64,000 bases of DNA, taken from assembly GCF_021155775.2 (NCBI RefSeq), contig NC_060234.1:30129026-30193025 (forward strand). Direction: 5' to 3'. Position 1 is the first letter of the stretch; each line of letters begins with the position of its first letter. Under the pieces are notes generated by a model. It did no database searches, was not told where the DNA came from, and saw nothing but the letters and a program-made list of their open reading frames with translations. Origin of the DNA: Neodiprion pinetum (Eukaryota > Arthropoda > Insecta > Hymenoptera > Diprionidae). Position numbers and translations under genes: made by a program. Shown piece after piece: positions 62,753 through 64,000 of this stretch.

Positions 62753-64000
62753 GTAATTCTAAAACAACGTTAAATTACCATAGAAATGAGCGGGTATTCG
62801 ACTACTATCTGTAAACTGCGAATTCTTGTATGTGTTCGATGATCAGCCCCGCGCCACCCCCCGAAACTGTAATAGGTCTCCGTGCAGCACCAGGTTGCCG
62901 TTGGCAACCGGCTAGATCGCGGCTGCAGGGTAGGTGGGTGAAGTAGGTGGTGGTAGGTTGTAGGTAGACACCCACCGTACACCATCCAGCTATGTGTGGA
63001 CCGGGTGGCACATTGCACACGACTACTTTACTAGCGTAACTTGGCTTCCGCTGTCGAAGGACAGAGTTTTAGTTGAGTCTGCCATTTTGCGGAAGTGCGT
63101 CTGCGCTCTCGGGCCAAGTGATATTCCAATTTCACGCCAGTTATTGTTTTCTCTTTTACCCACTTCCCTATTTTCTACTCTATTTTTTTTTTCTCCGTTT
63201 TCTTCACGCCTCTCTCTACCTTTTTCTATCGACCCTTCTCCTTTCATCTCCGCGTGCAAATCACACTCCGTTGTTGCATTTCTCGACACTCTCGGCCGGC
63301 GGACGTCGCAGATCCTCAAACTTTTCGCCGAGGGATTATACTTCGACGATATATCAGAATTTTCGACGCTTTCGGAGCCCCTATGCCTGCGCCTGACGTA
63401 GAGTGGTATAGTTTCGGACCAACTTCCGACTCACACGTTGGTTGCACTGAACAGGCTTCGAGAGAGCATTGCGTCGCGCTCTGACTTTCATCAAAACCTC
63501 TACGGAATTCCGTCACTGGATTAACGACTCGCAGCAACAATATTGCTGTCAAACAGTTTGCGACCACTTAATTTCTGCTCAATTGCTTTTTTAATTGACC
63601 CCTCGTCCAGCTCGCGTATAACGAAATTCCGGCTCCACTTTTACGCTCCCAAATCGCACTGCAGGCAAAAGTCGTTGGAATTGTGCAATATGGAAGAATT
63701 GCGCGATCGGTCCATCTCGCCTCGTTGCACAATAAATTGTATTCATCGTGTATCGTATGTGATGGATTTAGTTTTACTTTATTTTTTCATCCAGTTTTAC
63801 CCATCCATTGAAATGAAAAACAATCGAAACAATAACGACGGAAACCGGTGAATCAAATAAAGGCCAACAGTTTTCGAATTTATATGTAATTAATTATTCT
63901 CATATTTTGCATTTATCGCGCTCCCTTCGGCTGCATGCGTATATAATAATTATATGTACACACCGAAACGTACAGTGGCTTGAATTCCATAAAATTGAAT

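Larger units (their letters stand above)
54600..63999. other. gene-free stretch to window end
   Basis: No coding sequence recognised. AT-rich at 54.8-56.5 kb. GC-richer patches near 56.55-56.95 and 60.1-60.5 kb give open frames without known domains; the plus-strand frame at 60283-60555 (90 codons, containing DDWLGVDIIVLRTRVRS) is the most protein-like of them, but there is no good acceptor in front and no match I can name. The last kilobases hold (TG)n repeats and pyrimidine tracts only. Confidence 0.45.

Noticed and set aside
62925..62975. String GGTAGGTTGTAGGTAG resembling let-7
   Set aside because: Does not match the mature let-7 sequence (TGAGGTAGTAGG seed region absent) and no precursor hairpin was seen; it is part of a GGT-rich tract.

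Overview
The window looks like non-coding, repeat-bearing chromosomal DNA from an insect, most likely a hymenopteran (sawfly- or parasitoid-like). That placement is inference. It rests on CpG that is plainly not depleted, many TAC/TACG-type and GA/TC simple repeats, several short inverted-repeat mobile elements, and a decayed LINE whose ORF1 has the PHD-finger architecture common in insect elements. No bacterial-style gene organisation, tRNA, rRNA or CRISPR array was seen.

No intact protein-coding gene can be supported. The longest open frame (231 codons, near 46.9-47.6 kb) has no recognisable domain and is overlapped by antisense open frames, so the stretch reads as intergenic DNA or part of very long introns. 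The only region with recognisable protein homology is a broken retrotransposon ORF1 on the minus strand at 29.35-30.27 kb.

Layout: 0-8.9 kb is gene-free, with a GC/CpG-rich patch at about 5-6.1 kb that includes a 20-base poly-G run. 8.92-9.54 kb is a nearly complete palindrome (foldback MITE A). 9.5-17.0 kb is gene-free, with a 23-base poly-G run. 17.05-17.67 kb is a 60-bp minisatellite in which every well-formed unit keeps a small hairpin. 18.5-19.06 kb is a diverged relative of the second foldback family. 22.04-22.32 kb is a compact MITE with long terminal inverted repeats. 29.16-31.15 kb is a composite block: outer inverted repeats enclose a LINE 5' portion with two promoter-like monomers, a YY1/Pho-like motif at the presumed 5' end, and a decayed ORF1. 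45.28-45.94 kb is a DNA-transposon-like element with terminal inverted repeats. 48.49-49.15 kb is a large foldback element (family B). The remaining DNA carries microsatellites and some weak gene signals.

Those weak signals are a TATA box followed by a possible 5' exon with a good donor (minus, about 49.83 to 49.57 kb), a 33-nt microexon with strong splice sites on both sides (minus, 54.55 kb), and a 60-nt mini-exon candidate (plus, 46.36 kb). If real, they would mean long-intron gene models cross this window, but sequence alone cannot link them. The most interesting unit is the composite at 29-31 kb: an insect LINE 5' end with repeated promoter monomers and a YY1-type motif placed as in mammalian L1, enclosed by inverted repeats and lacking reverse transcriptase.
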